Shown here in pieces: positions 25,929 through 35,405 of a stretch of 64,000 nucleotides of DNA (the stretch's first letter is position 1; every line of letters begins with the position of its first letter). A program made the position numbers and the translations under genes. The notes under the pieces are model-generated. The model was given only the letters and a program-made list of their open reading frames with translations. It searched no databases and had not been told where the DNA came from. The stretch comes from Proteus terrae subsp. cibarius (GTDB lineage Bacteria > Pseudomonadota > Gammaproteobacteria > Enterobacterales > Enterobacteriaceae). The stretch is taken from NCBI RefSeq assembly GCF_011045835.1, contig NZ_CP047349.1:1550001-1614000 (forward strand), given 5' to 3'.

Positions 25929-27126
25929 AAGTATCCCATAGTAAACGACTATCCAACCATTCAACGGCAAGGATAGTAAGAATAACCGCAGTAGCAAAAT
26001 AAAAAGCCGCTGGCCCCATTGTGAAAGTCATCAGCTGATCTCGATTAATCAATGACATCATCAGTCCAATCACAAAGAGATCAAGCATTGACCATCGTCC
26101 TATCCAAGAGACAAAACGGTATAGTTTCATTCGTAGTAGAGGGTCAATACGAGAATTAAAATGAATGCTTAATAATAAGCCCAACATAATAATAATTTTG
26201 AAAAAAGGCACAAAAACACTGGCAATAAAAACAATAATCGCAATTGGTGTATTGCCTGAATTCACTAAGGAAAGTACACCTGAAAAAATAGTGTCTTCAC
26301 TACGTTGACCATTTAAATAGAAGATAGAGATAGGCAAGAAATTTGCAGGTATTAGTAAAATTATTGCTGAAATTAATGCTGCCCATGTTTTTTGTAAACT
26401 CATTGGCTGTCTTGGGGTATAACAAGATTTGCAGCGTGGGCAGTGCGTTGATGGTGTTTTTTTAAAATGATAGTGACAAGCATGGCAAGTTGCAGGGCTT
26501 TTTTCTATCTCTTTTTGTGGGTAAAAGCGTTGCCAAAGTTGGTCCATATTAATGTTAATTAGCATTAATAAGCTGAGTATCATTAAAGAAACAAAAGCAA
26601 TTAAGCCATTGCCAATATAGACAGTTGCATAATCGCCTAATTTTATTGTTGCAACACCAAGTCCAATTAAATAAACATCTAACATTACCCACTCTTTCAG
26701 TTTCCCTAACATCAATAAGATCGGGCGAAGATTAAGGCGCAAGCGAGATCCTAAATGGAGATATAAAATAGCGATGGGGAGGCTAAGCGGTGCAGCAATA
26801 GCACAAAAGGCTACCATCGTTGCCGTAAGAGGAGAACCTTGCTCTGACATCATGCGAATACCGTCAAGTACATTCGCCGTTATCATTGTGCCTAATAGAT
26901 GGATTTTAATCAGTGGCTGAGTAAATGCTATTGATGCCAAAATAAGCATTGTAATAGAGAGAATAAGTAGACGAGTTAATGACCAATATCGATAAGATGC
27001 AAGTTTTGCTTGGCAACGAGGGCAATAAGCATCCTCTCCACGTTTTAATGTGAGAGGGAGTGTCACGAGGTGATCACACTCCTGACAGCGTATTGATTTC
27101 TTTTCCTTTGTTACGATATTGTTCAC
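25870..27126 (-). CDS. letA: LetA (YebS) PqiA-like membrane protein
   Basis: A 418-residue inner-membrane protein with two PqiA-type halves. Each starts with a zinc-ribbon-like cluster: CQECDHL...CPRCQAKL at about residues 18-41 and CHACHYHF...CPRCKSC at about 218-239, followed by four membrane spans. LetA works with LetB, probably passing lipids between the inner membrane and the MCE tunnel. It is the first gene of the two-gene operon. Confidence 0.87.
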   Translation of the reverse strand: MNNIVTKEKKSIRCQECDHLVTLPLTLKRGEDAYCPRCQAKLASYRYWSLTRLLILSITMLILASIAFTQPLIKIHLLGTMITANVLDGIRMMSEQGSPLTATMVAFCAIAAPLSLPIAILYLHLGSRLRLNLRPILLMLGKLKEWVMLDVYLIGLGVATIKLGDYATVYIGNGLIAFVSLMILSLLMLININMDQLWQRFYPQKEIEKSPATCHACHYHFKKTPSTHCPRCKSCYTPRQPMSLQKTWAALISAIILLIPANFLPISIFYLNGQRSEDTIFSGVLSLVNSGNTPIAIIVFIASVFVPFFKIIIMLGLLLSIHFNSRIDPLLRMKLYRFVSWIGRWSMLDLFVIGLMMSLINRDQLMTFTMGPAAFYFATAVILTILAVEWLDSRLLWDTYATRRKRRSGLTSPNTPQA

Positions 27127-27401
27127 TATATTGCTCGTTAATTCGCCTAAGTTGGTTTTCTTAAGAGTTATCGTTTGATTAAGTTAAAAAAAAGCACCTA
27201 TACTCAATGGTTCACAAGTTATCATTTTTATTATATTTATGCCTTTCATTTTACAATACTAAGTGTCTGATTTTTTTTGTGGGTGTTAAGGGAATATGAT
27301 CGTTTTTTTACCCAATTCTTGAAAATGGAGTATTCAACCTCAAGATAAAATAGGCTAAATTACGAGTATGTTATCTATTTTAGTTACGCAAATAGGGTTA
27401 A

Positions 27402-27902
27402 ATGATGCCAAAATCGCTTTTTTATCAGGAACTCACTGATAATTTGTCAGCCTTGTTGTCTGGTGAAAATGATCTTATCGCATCACTTGCTAATGCCAGC
27501 GCTCTTCTTTACGAGAAGTTAGATACGATAAATTGGGTTGGGTTTTATCTTAATGATGGTGATTCATTAGTCCTTGGCCCATTTCAAGGCAAAATTGCTT
27601 GTGTCAGAATAGGTTTTGGGAAAGGAGTTTGTGGAACTGCATACTCTGAAAACAAAATTTTAAGAGTAAGTGACGTTCACCAATTTAGTGGTCATATTGC
27701 TTGTGACAGTGCAAGTCAGTCTGAAATTGTTCTACCTTTAGAAGTAAATGGACAAATTATCGGCGTTCTCGATATTGATAGTCCTATTTTTGATCGTTTT
27801 GATAAAAAAGATGAAAATGGGCTTAAAGCGTTGTGTGACGTGCTCTGCGAGCATTTGAAAACTTGTCATACAGCAAAATATTGTGAATTTTGTGTAAGTT
27901 AA
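27402..27902 (+). CDS. msrC: Free methionine-(R)-sulfoxide reductase (GAF type)
   Basis: A 166-residue GAF-domain enzyme reducing free Met-R-sulfoxide with thioredoxin. The three redox cysteines Cys67 (IACVRI), Cys77 (GVCGTA) and Cys101 (HIACDSAS) have the 10- and 24-residue spacing of E. coli MsrC. A second ATG lies directly after the first; both fit. The gene is divergent from letA as in E. coli, and proQ follows 95 bp downstream. Confidence 0.9.
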   Translation: MMPKSLFYQELTDNLSALLSGENDLIASLANASALLYEKLDTINWVGFYLNDGDSLVLGPFQGKIACVRIGFGKGVCGTAYSENKILRVSDVHQFSGHIACDSASQSEIVLPLEVNGQIIGVLDIDSPIFDRFDKKDENGLKALCDVLCEHLKTCHTAKYCEFCVS

Positions 27903-27997
27903 CAGGCGTTTGCCATAGAAATTGTTGGCAACACTATTATAATGTCGCTTGTTCATGCCTGCGCTGGTTGGCAAAACCGTTGTAATCAGGAAATTTC

Positions 27998-28693
27998 ATG
28001 GAAAATCAACCTAAGTTGAATAGTAGTAAAGAAATCATCGCTTTTTTAGCTGAACGTTTCCCTAAGTGTTTTATCGCTGAGGGCGAAGCTCGCCCTTTGA
28101 AAGTTGGCATTTTTCAAGATCTTGTTGAAGATCTAAAAGATGAAACTCAACTGAGTAAAACACAGTTACGTTCGGCATTACGCTTGTATACCTCAAGTTG
28201 GCGCTACCTTTATGGAGTTAAAGAAGGGGCAAAACGTGTCGATTTGAATGGTAATGACTGCGGCGAACTGGAAGCTGAGCATATCGAACATGCTCGTACA
28301 CAATTAGCAGAAGCTAAGGCGCGTGTTCAAGCTCAGAGAGCAGAACAACGTGCTAAGAAGCGCGAAGCTGAAGGTGATAAGGAGACCAGCAAACGTCCGG
28401 CAGCGAAAAAGCCAAATAATACACGTCGTCAGCCACCTAAAGAGGGTGAAAAGCGACAGCCTCGTCCTCAAAAAGCGACTCAAACACCTCGTAAAACATC
28501 ACCACGCCAAAATACCGAAAAGTTAATTCCAGTGAAAGACACCTCAGTTCTTACTGTTGGTCAATCGCTGAAAGTTAACGTTGGTAGCAGCGTGATGGAC
28601 GCGACGGTGCTAGAGATAGCGAAAGAGGGTGTACGTGTACAGTTGCCTAACGGTTTGGCAATGAATGTACGCACGGAACATTTAAAGTTCTGA
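27998..28693 (+). CDS. proQ: RNA chaperone ProQ
   Basis: A 231-residue RNA-binding protein. The N-terminal FinO/ProQ domain (about 1-120, FPKCF...[11 protein letters not shown]...[11 protein letters not shown]) binds structured 3' ends of mRNAs and small RNAs. A Lys/Arg/Gln/Pro-rich linker (about 120-175) leads to a C-terminal Tudor-like domain ([10 protein letters not shown]...VRTEHLKF). It lies 19 bp before prc, the usual enterobacterial arrangement; ProQ was first found as an effector of the transporter ProP. Confidence 0.93.
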   Translation: MENQPKLNSSKEIIAFLAERFPKCFIAEGEARPLKVGIFQDLVEDLKDETQLSKTQLRSALRLYTSSWRYLYGVKEGAKRVDLNGNDCGELEAEHIEHARTQLAEAKARVQAQRAEQRAKKREAEGDKETSKRPAAKKPNNTRRQPPKEGEKRQPRPQKATQTPRKTSPRQNTEKLIPVKDTSVLTVGQSLKVNVGSSVMDATVLEIAKEGVRVQLPNGLAMNVRTEHLKF

Positions 28694-28712
28694 TACGGAG
28701 GCCAACCAGAGC

Positions 28713-30773
28713 ATGAACAAACTTTTAAATGTGGCTTTTGCAATCGGATTAACGTTAACAGGTACTTCTGTTGTGATGGCTGAGAAACCAGCCACTCCAG
28801 CAATGGTAACTATTGATCAGTTACCCGAATTAAAGCAAGAGCCACAACATTCTACTGTGAGCGAGCGAGTAACTTCTCGTTTTGAACGCTCTCATTACCG
28901 TCAGTTCTCGCTAGACGCGAGCTTTTCTGAAAAGATTTTTAATCGCTATCTTAATTTATTAGATTATAGCCACAATGTGTTGCTAGCATCAGATATTGCC
29001 CAATTTGATAAAGAAAAAACCAAAGTAGGTGAATATCTGAAGAAAGGTGAGCTTCAGCCCCTTTATGATCTCTTTAATTTAGCGCAAAAAAGACGTTTTG
29101 AACGTTTTCAATATGCTTTAAACCGCCTAGATAAACCCATGGATTTGACTGGTCAAGATAAGTTTGAGTTAGATAGAACAAAAGCACCATGGCCACAAAC
29201 TCAAGCTGAGCTAGATAAACTTTGGGATGAAAAAGTAAAATATGATTGGCTAACGCTGAAACTATCTGAAAAAACAGATAGCGAGGTTAAAGAGACACTA
29301 ACTAAGCGTTATAAAGCTGCGTTACGTCGTCAAACACAAAGCCAAAGCGAAGACGTTTTCCAAGTCATTATGTCGGCATTCGCACGCGAAATTGACCCTC
29401 ATACAAGTTATCTATCACCAAGAAATACAGAAGCCTTTGACTCTGAAATGAGTCTTTCTTTAGAAGGTATTGGCGCTGTATTGCAGATGGATGATGATTA
29501 CCCAATGATCAACTCTATGGTAACGGGTGGTCCGGCTGCAAAAAGCAAAGAGTTGAAAGTTGGCGATAAAATTATTGCAGTAGGGCAACAAAACAAGTCA
29601 ATGGTCGATGTTGTTGGCTGGCGACTTGATGATATTGTTGCTTTGATTAAAGGGCCGAAAGGTAGCCAAGTAAAATTAGAGGTTATCTCTGATGAGAAAG
29701 GCGCTAAACCAAGAACAATCACTTTAGTCAGAGAGCAAATCCGTTTAGAAGACAGAGCTGTTAAGTTAACTGAAAAAGTTATTAATGGTGATAAAGTTGC
29801 AATTTTGGATATTCCAAGCTTCTATGTTGGTTTAACCAATGATGTGAAAACACAGTTACAAAAAGTGGCGAAAGACAATGTTTCATCTTTGGTTATTGAT
29901 TTGCGTGGTAACGGCGGTGGAGCATTAACAGAGGCAATTTCACTGTCAGGATTATTTATTCCAAGTGGTCCTGTTGTACAAGTCAGAGATAACAATGGTC
30001 GTGTACGACAAGATTTCGATAAAGATGATGTGGTTTATTATAAAGGGCCACTAGTTGTTATCGTAAATCGCTTTAGTGCTTCTGCCTCTGAAATTTTTGC
30101 TGCTGCAATGCAAGATTACGGACGAGCATTAATTGTGGGTGAGCAAACGTTCGGTAAAGGAACGGTTCAGCAATATCGTCCATTAACCCGTGTTTACGAT
30201 CAAATGCTAAGCCCTGATTGGCCAGGTTTAGGTTCAGTGCAATACACCATTCAAAAATTCTATCGAATTAATGGTGGTAGTACTCAACTCAAAGGGGTAA
30301 CACCTGATTTATTGTTGCCAAGCTTTGATAGTGCTGAAATGGGTGAAAGTTTTGAAGATAACGCATTGCCTTGGGATAGTATCTCTCCAGCAAGTTATCA
30401 GCTATCTGAGTATTCAGATAAACTGAAAGCAGCGTTAACACCATTAACTGAACAACATACTAAGCGCATTGCAAATGACCGAGAGTTTTCATACATCTTT
30501 GCTGATATTCAGCGTTATAACGATGCGAAAGCAAAAGGTGAAGATAAATTTGTTATTTTAAACTTCGCTGAAAGAGAGAAAGAAAACAAAGAGCTAGAAG
30601 CTATTAAATTAAACCGCATAAATGAGCGTTTTAAATTAGAAGGTAAGCCTGCGTTGAAATCACTCGATGATTTGCCTAAAGATTATGAGGGGCCAGATCC
30701 TTATTTAGATGAAACTGCTAAAATTGCAGTTGATCTCTCAAAAGTGCTTAAACCTAAAAAATTATTAAATTAA
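28713..30773 (+). CDS. prc: Tail-specific protease Prc
   Basis: A 686-residue periplasmic C-terminal processing protease with a signal peptide (about 1-23). A PDZ domain lies at about 245-330 (LEGIGAVLQM, VGDKIIAVGQ), followed by the catalytic domain. The serine-lysine dyad is Ser457 (FSASASEIF) and Lys482 (TFGKGTVQ), with Asp468 at the expected spacing. Prc degrades proteins with nonpolar C-termini, processes FtsI and, with NlpI, controls MepS. AGGCCAACC precedes the ATG; a strong terminator follows. Confidence 0.93.
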   Translation: MNKLLNVAFAIGLTLTGTSVVMAEKPATPAMVTIDQLPELKQEPQHSTVSERVTSRFERSHYRQFSLDASFSEKIFNRYLNLLDYSHNVLLASDIAQFDKEKTKVGEYLKKGELQPLYDLFNLAQKRRFERFQYALNRLDKPMDLTGQDKFELDRTKAPWPQTQAELDKLWDEKVKYDWLTLKLSEKTDSEVKETLTKRYKAALRRQTQSQSEDVFQVIMSAFAREIDPHTSYLSPRNTEAFDSEMSLSLEGIGAVLQMDDDYPMINSMVTGGPAAKSKELKVGDKIIAVGQQNKSMVDVVGWRLDDIVALIKGPKGSQVKLEVISDEKGAKPRTITLVREQIRLEDRAVKLTEKVINGDKVAILDIPSFYVGLTNDVKTQLQKVAKDNVSSLVIDLRGNGGGALTEAISLSGLFIPSGPVVQVRDNNGRVRQDFDKDDVVYYKGPLVVIVNRFSASASEIFAAAMQDYGRALIVGEQTFGKGTVQQYRPLTRVYDQMLSPDWPGLGSVQYTIQKFYRINGGSTQLKGVTPDLLLPSFDSAEMGESFEDNALPWDSISPASYQLSEYSDKLKAALTPLTEQHTKRIANDREFSYIFADIQRYNDAKAKGEDKFVILNFAEREKENKELEAIKLNRINERFKLEGKPALKSLDDLPKDYEGPDPYLDETAKIAVDLSKVLKPKKLLN

Positions 30774-30802
30774 GTTATCAGTTATAACAACGATACTTAA
30801 AG

Positions 30803-30845
30803 CAACCCCCCAATAGTTGGATAACCAATTGCTGGGGGGTTTTTA
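30803..30845 (+). terminator. Terminator of proQ-prc
   Basis: A long interrupted stem pairs CAACCCCCCAA with the GGGGGGTT run (30803-30841) around GTTGGATAACCAAT, followed by five Ts. Confidence 0.85.
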
Positions 30846-31170
30846 TATTTATATTAATCGAGATATGAAATTATCATTGCTAATCAATGTTTATCAGGTA
30901 TTCCATCAAAAACCTTTTTAAGAGAGCTGTAATATCTTTTTGGGGAGGGATCATTCATATTTTTAGTTATTTAGTATATTAAGTTACCAGTAATATGAAA
31001 TATTATTAATAAATAGATATTTAAATTTAACTTTATGTAACTTAATTTTTAATTCGAAATATATCTTGAATAACTTTGTAAGCTATAAGAGAGAAAACTA
31101 GATTAATTTTTAGATAAGAAGTGAGTTTCTTTTCTTATAAGTGGAATAAAAATATAAAGTGGTTATTTAT

Positions 31171-31268
31171 TGTGATTAAGATCTCATTTGATAGCGTGTC
31201 TATTGCAATAAATGTAACATGTTGTGACAATGATCTCTTAAATTGACATAAGATTACTATAGTATACA
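31171..31268 (+). promoter_or_regulatory. Putative CRP-controlled promoter of the porin
   Basis: Two CRP-like sites, TGTGA-N6-TCTCA (31171-31186) and TGTGA-N6-TCTCT (31223-31238), lie 52 bp apart, about five helical turns. Downstream are TTGACA (31243-31248) and overlapping -10 candidates TATAGT (31258-31263) and TATACA (31263-31268). A start near 31272 would put the second site at -41, class II geometry. This leaves a leader of about 400 nt before the ATG at 31684. Confidence 0.5.
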
Positions 31269-31282
31269 GATTATGAAATATT

Positions 31283-31307
31283 TGCGTCATTTTGGGATGT
31301 TGACGCA
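31283..31307 (+). other. Hairpin near the 5' end of the porin leader
   Basis: TGCGTCA (31283-31289) pairs with TGACGCA (31301-31307). It would lie close to the 5' end of the predicted leader and could protect the transcript. Confidence 0.35.
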
Positions 31308-31683
31308 TTAGCTAAAATCTTACCTAAATGATGAGTTATCTTTATTCTATGAGTTCAAAATGTATTTTTAGAGCAAAATGTTATAACTGAAATATATATT
31401 TTCAGAGTAAGGTTCTCTACGTAAGGGATAATGACTAAAGGCAAATAATCTACAATTTGCTTGTGGAATTTTATTACAAAAAAATAAGTAAATATAAATA
31501 TGGTGAGATATCCATATTGGATTTTTTATGCCAAAAAATGACTCTATTGCTTGAAATTAGTGCAACTATAAATTTAATCAAAGGTTATTTTTTAGCTAAA
31601 TAAAGAAATGGTGCTTTATTAAACTTGCTGAATATAAGTCAGCATAACTTAATTCAAATATTTATTAACCAGGTTGCATTAAG

Positions 31684-33036
31684 ATGAAAGTAAAAAAATT
31701 AGTATTGTTTATGCTGTCTCCTTGTTTTTTCGCGGTGAGCGCTGCTAATGCTGCGAATTGGGAAAACTCAATTAAAGAAAGCGCATTTATTTCAGATTCT
31801 GAACTTGAACTTTCTACAATTAATATGTGGAAATACCTAAAAACTGAAAACCGTTTTGATAAAACAGAACAACGTTATAGAAAGCAAGTTGCTAACGCTT
31901 GGGGTCAAAACTTCCAAGCTGATTTCAGATCAGGTTATTTAGGTGGTATTCTCGGATTTGATGTCTCTTATTATGGTGGTATCAAATTAGGCGCAAGTAA
32001 AGACTTCGCCTCTCGTGCAATCTTATATAATGATGACGGTGAAGCAAAAGGTTATAACAAAATTGGTCAACGCTTCGCAAAAGTTAAGTTTGATTTAGAT
32101 CCCGTGTTAATTAATGGTAAAGCAGGTTGGTTTACACTGAAAAATACGGGTGTATTTACGAACTCACAACGCTTATCATTAAACAGCTATAATGGCTATG
32201 CAACTAACACCGCAATGGGCGACTGGAACTTAGATTTACTGTTCCTTGACGGTAAAGTAATGCGTCGTGATAGCCCAAATATCGACAGAATGTATTTCAG
32301 CGATGGTAATGGCGTTAGACATAATATCGATCATGTGTTGACTGGTGGTATTAACTACAACTCTAAACCATTAAAAGTATTTTATTTCTATGGTCAAGCA
32401 GATGATGTATTCCGTCAGCACGGTTTAGAAGCAAAATATAAATTAACCTCAGATGTGACTATTGGTGGGGTTGTTTATTATCACGATTACGGTAGTGATG
32501 GAAAACGCACATTAAGCGATCCCAATAAAGGTAAGCGTAATTTTGATAATGATGCATGGCACTTCGCTGGAACTATGGAGTGGCGTATTCCTGAGTCTCC
32601 ATGGACAATTCGTACAGGTGTGACTTATACCGATGCGAGCAAAGCGAATGGAGTTGGTCAATTTGCTCGTAACCCAATTGGTAATACTCGTGGACGCTTT
32701 AACTCACCTGCTTACGCAGATATTGACTATGTGCGTGATGGTGAAGTAATGGGGGCATTAGAAGCAGCATATAAAGTTAACGAGGAATTGTCTGTTGGTG
32801 CGCGTACTAACTATAGTGAGTTTAGTTATTCAGGTGAAAGATTAAAACAAGGACAGTTTGGTTTATTTAGTTATTGGAAGCCAACCAAAAATCTTTCTGT
32901 TTCCTTAAGCGGTGGTATTGGCTGGCACCACCAGCAAGAAAACGACTATACCACACCAAAACTTTATGATGGTCACTCACAACGAGCTCACTCATTATCA
33001 GGCTCTATGACAACAACATATCGTTTCAAAATGTAA
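31684..33036 (+). CDS. OprD-family outer-membrane porin
   Basis: A 450-residue beta-barrel protein with a signal peptide (about 1-24, ending SAANAA). Alternating strands and the early segment FISDSELELSTINMWKY...FRSGYLGGILGFDVSYYGGIKLGAS are typical of the OprD/chitoporin-type family of 18-strand substrate-specific porins; enterobacterial members are linked to (chito)oligosaccharide or small anion uptake. The last residues are TTTYRFKM, so the usual terminal aromatic is two residues inside. It is inserted between prc and htpX, neighbours in E. coli. Substrate unknown; CRP-like sites suggest a carbon source. Confidence 0.78.
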   Translation: MKVKKLVLFMLSPCFFAVSAANAANWENSIKESAFISDSELELSTINMWKYLKTENRFDKTEQRYRKQVANAWGQNFQADFRSGYLGGILGFDVSYYGGIKLGASKDFASRAILYNDDGEAKGYNKIGQRFAKVKFDLDPVLINGKAGWFTLKNTGVFTNSQRLSLNSYNGYATNTAMGDWNLDLLFLDGKVMRRDSPNIDRMYFSDGNGVRHNIDHVLTGGINYNSKPLKVFYFYGQADDVFRQHGLEAKYKLTSDVTIGGVVYYHDYGSDGKRTLSDPNKGKRNFDNDAWHFAGTMEWRIPESPWTIRTGVTYTDASKANGVGQFARNPIGNTRGRFNSPAYADIDYVRDGEVMGALEAAYKVNEELSVGARTNYSEFSYSGERLKQGQFGLFSYWKPTKNLSVSLSGGIGWHHQQENDYTTPKLYDGHSQRAHSLSGSMTTTYRFKM

Positions 33037-33071
33037 TTTATAGCGTTAATTGAGCTTATTACTTATATCAA

Positions 33072-33104
33072 ATGCACGACTTGCATACATTGTAAGTCGT
33101 GCAT
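33072..33104 (+). terminator. Hairpin after porin gene
   Basis: ATGCACGACTT (33072-33082) and AAGTCGTGCAT (33094-33104) form a perfect 11-bp stem 35 bp after the porin stop. The downstream side is A-rich, so termination by this stem alone is doubtful. Confidence 0.45.
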
Positions 33105-33449
33105 AAAAATGCAGAGACAGTTGTTTTACCTTTGTTTGTGTCACGAGAGTTATGGTTTTTTATGGTAAACCCATTAGTACTATATTAAACGATACAAACC
33201 GTTTCTAAGTTAATCTTTCCGTTCGACAACACAGAAAAGTCACGTCATCTATTATCAATCTCTCTTTATACTTAACTTTTTAATAATGCCTAATATTAGG
33301 TGTTCACTGGCTATTTTTTTTATCAAAATGTAAAGTTATATCGTTTTTAATATTAAATAAGTTAAAGGGCTTGATAAAATCTAAAAAAGCCTTATTTATA
33401 AGACAGTTTTTGCAATGTGATAATTAGATAAAATAGGAACAGTATCAAT
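33105..33449. other. Upstream region of htpX
   Basis: 345 bases without a gene, carrying the htpX promoter. E. coli htpX is under CpxR; I do not see a clean pair of GTAAA boxes with 5-bp spacing. Confidence 0.35.
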
Positions 33450-34328
33450 ATGATGAGAATTGCGTTATTCCTGTTAACAAACTTAGCCGTTATGTTTGTT
33501 TTTGGGATCATCTTATCTTTAACAGGTATACAAGGTCGTAGTGTTCAAGGCTTGATGATCATGGCGGGCTTATTTGGCTTTGGTGGTGCCTTTATTTCAC
33601 TATTAATGTCAAAATGGATGGCATTACGTTCAGTGGGTGGTCAAGTCATCGAAAACCCAACTTCAGAAGTTGAGCGCTGGTTATTAGATACAGTAAGACG
33701 CCAATCTGAACAAGTCGGTATTAAAATGCCACAAGTGGCTATTTATGATGCGCCTGATATTAATGCGTTTGCGACAGGTGCTCGTCGTGATGCATCGCTG
33801 GTGGCTGTGAGTACCGGTTTGTTAGCCAGTATGAGCCGTGACGAAGCAGAAGCAGTTATTGCTCACGAAATTAGCCACGTTGCTAATGGTGATATGATAA
33901 CCATGACCTTACTACAAGGTGTTGTGAATACTTTCGTTATCTTTATTTCTCGTATCATTGCCCAATTCGTTGCTAACTTTATCTCTAATGATGAAGAGAG
34001 CGAAAGTAGCAATGGAAACCCGTGGGTATATATGGGTGTTTCAATGGTTCTGGAAATTGTGTTCGGTATTCTTGCCAGTATTATTACAATGTGGTTTTCA
34101 CGTTATCGTGAATTCCATGCAGATGCAGGCTCTGCAAAGCTTGTTGGTCGTGAGAAAATGATAGCTGCATTACAACGCTTGAAAACAAGTTACGAGCCAC
34201 AAGAAGAAAGCAGCATGATGGCCTTCTGTATTAATGGTCGTAATAAGTCATTCAGCGAGCTATTTTTATCTCACCCACCATTAGATAAGCGTATTGAAGC
34301 ACTACGTAACGGTGAGTATTTGAAATAA
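33450..34328 (+). CDS. htpX: Inner-membrane zinc metalloprotease HtpX
   Basis: A 292-residue M48-family protease. Two N-terminal membrane spans (about 5-25 and 34-54) are followed by a cytosolic catalytic domain with the zinc motif HEISH (His139, Glu140, His143) and further spans at about 155-180 and 195-215. The third zinc ligand is in [10 protein letters not shown]. It degrades misfolded membrane proteins alongside FtsH. Near-identical length to E. coli HtpX. A hairpin follows at 34359-34392. Confidence 0.93.
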   Translation: MMRIALFLLTNLAVMFVFGIILSLTGIQGRSVQGLMIMAGLFGFGGAFISLLMSKWMALRSVGGQVIENPTSEVERWLLDTVRRQSEQVGIKMPQVAIYDAPDINAFATGARRDASLVAVSTGLLASMSRDEAEAVIAHEISHVANGDMITMTLLQGVVNTFVIFISRIIAQFVANFISNDEESESSNGNPWVYMGVSMVLEIVFGILASIITMWFSRYREFHADAGSAKLVGREKMIAALQRLKTSYEPQEESSMMAFCINGRNKSFSELFLSHPPLDKRIEALRNGEYLK

Positions 34329-34358
34329 AGTTGAAAGTTTAATCGCGAACTCTCAAAT

Positions 34359-34392
34359 GAAAGCGCTCTATATGAAAGTATTGGGCGCTTTC
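34359..34392 (+). terminator. Terminator of htpX
   Basis: GAAAGCGC (34359-34366) pairs with GCGCTTTC (34385-34392), followed by a T-rich stretch. Confidence 0.6.
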
Positions 34393-34413
34393 TATTTATA
34401 AAAAACAGGAGCT

Positions 34414-35277
34414 TTAATCTAAATATTCGCCAAAGTATATCGCCACTTTTTCTTCGTCAATTTTCAGATTGCCTTTCCAGCCCGCCCACGGCATTTCCAT
34501 ATCAGAGCGACCTTTGGTGTTATTAAGTTGATTTTCTGCAATGGTAATATCGCCGAAATTAGCCCAATGATCCAAAGATAATGGAATATAGGCATTAGGA
34601 ATAACACCAATTAAGGCAAGTGAGTGCAGAACACCTCGTTTGGTATATCTATCACCAGAAATTAATTTAGCCTCATTTAGTCGCTTTTCAAATTTACCCG
34701 GTGTTTCATCTTCAGGCGCATGGCGTAATAACTGGAGTAATTGCTTGAAGGTCTCTTTATCTGCTTGTGTTGGGCTAACAGGCGTGACGGTGAGTAGATG
34801 TTTTAAATTCAAGTAAGCGTAAGAGGGATTGCCTGTATAAGAATTACCGTAATAGAGGCAATATTGAAAATAACTGTCATTAATATATTTTTGTTGATCA
34901 CCATCACTACAAATCCAACAGCAGGCATATTGAGGTTTCTCTTCATAATCATGTAATGGCAAATTTTGTAACTTATGAAAAGCACCTAGAACAGAGCGAC
35001 CTCTAAGATAACTGCCTCCGACACCAGCAATAAAAGCATCTAAGCAACGCTTCTGGGTGAGTAATGGATTGTTTTTTAAGCTATTTAATTTTGAAATAAC
35101 ATCAGAGTGATCAACAAATATTTCTATGATATTAGGTTGCCAATTGGCCTCAGATAACAAGGTTCGTTCTTTGTCTGAAAGAATATCAAGCTGATACAGT
35201 GAGACTTGGCGTTCAGGATCATATTGACTATTTTCATATTTATAGAGCTTACGCAAAACTCGCATAATTTTTTGCAC
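34414..35277 (-). CDS. Hypothetical protein, 287 residues
   Basis: A soluble, intact protein of 287 residues with no signal peptide or membrane span. It contains a double-cysteine motif CCWIC at about 118-122, and the C-terminal half has GVLHSLALIGVIPNAYIPLSLDHW followed by MPWAGWKGNLKIDEE. I do not recognise the family. It stands alone between htpX and tcyP, two core genes, so it is an insertion relative to E. coli. The start at 35277 precedes two close ATGs; the exact one is uncertain. Confidence 0.55.
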   Translation of the reverse strand: MQKIMRVLRKLYKYENSQYDPERQVSLYQLDILSDKERTLLSEANWQPNIIEIFVDHSDVISKLNSLKNNPLLTQKRCLDAFIAGVGGSYLRGRSVLGAFHKLQNLPLHDYEEKPQYACCWICSDGDQQKYINDSYFQYCLYYGNSYTGNPSYAYLNLKHLLTVTPVSPTQADKETFKQLLQLLRHAPEDETPGKFEKRLNEAKLISGDRYTKRGVLHSLALIGVIPNAYIPLSLDHWANFGDITIAENQLNNTKGRSDMEMPWAGWKGNLKIDEEKVAIYFGEYLD

Positions 35278-35358
35278 GATCTTTCCTTGTTATCGTTTTT
35301 TATTGATATTGATGAATGGCATAAATAGAAGATATATAACTTAATATAGATATAAAAA

Positions 35359-35384
35359 AAAGCCAGCTCAAATGAACTGGCTTT
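35359..35384 (-). terminator. Terminator of tcyP
   Basis: AAAGCCAG (35359-35366) pairs with CTGGCTTT (35377-35384). The minus strand continues with a run of Ts. Confidence 0.75.
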
Positions 35385-35405
35385 ATCAATAGATGCAGAT
35401 AAAGT

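Noticed and set aside
33150..33180. GTAAA-type CpxR box before htpX
   Set aside because: Only one good half-site and wrong spacing for the second.
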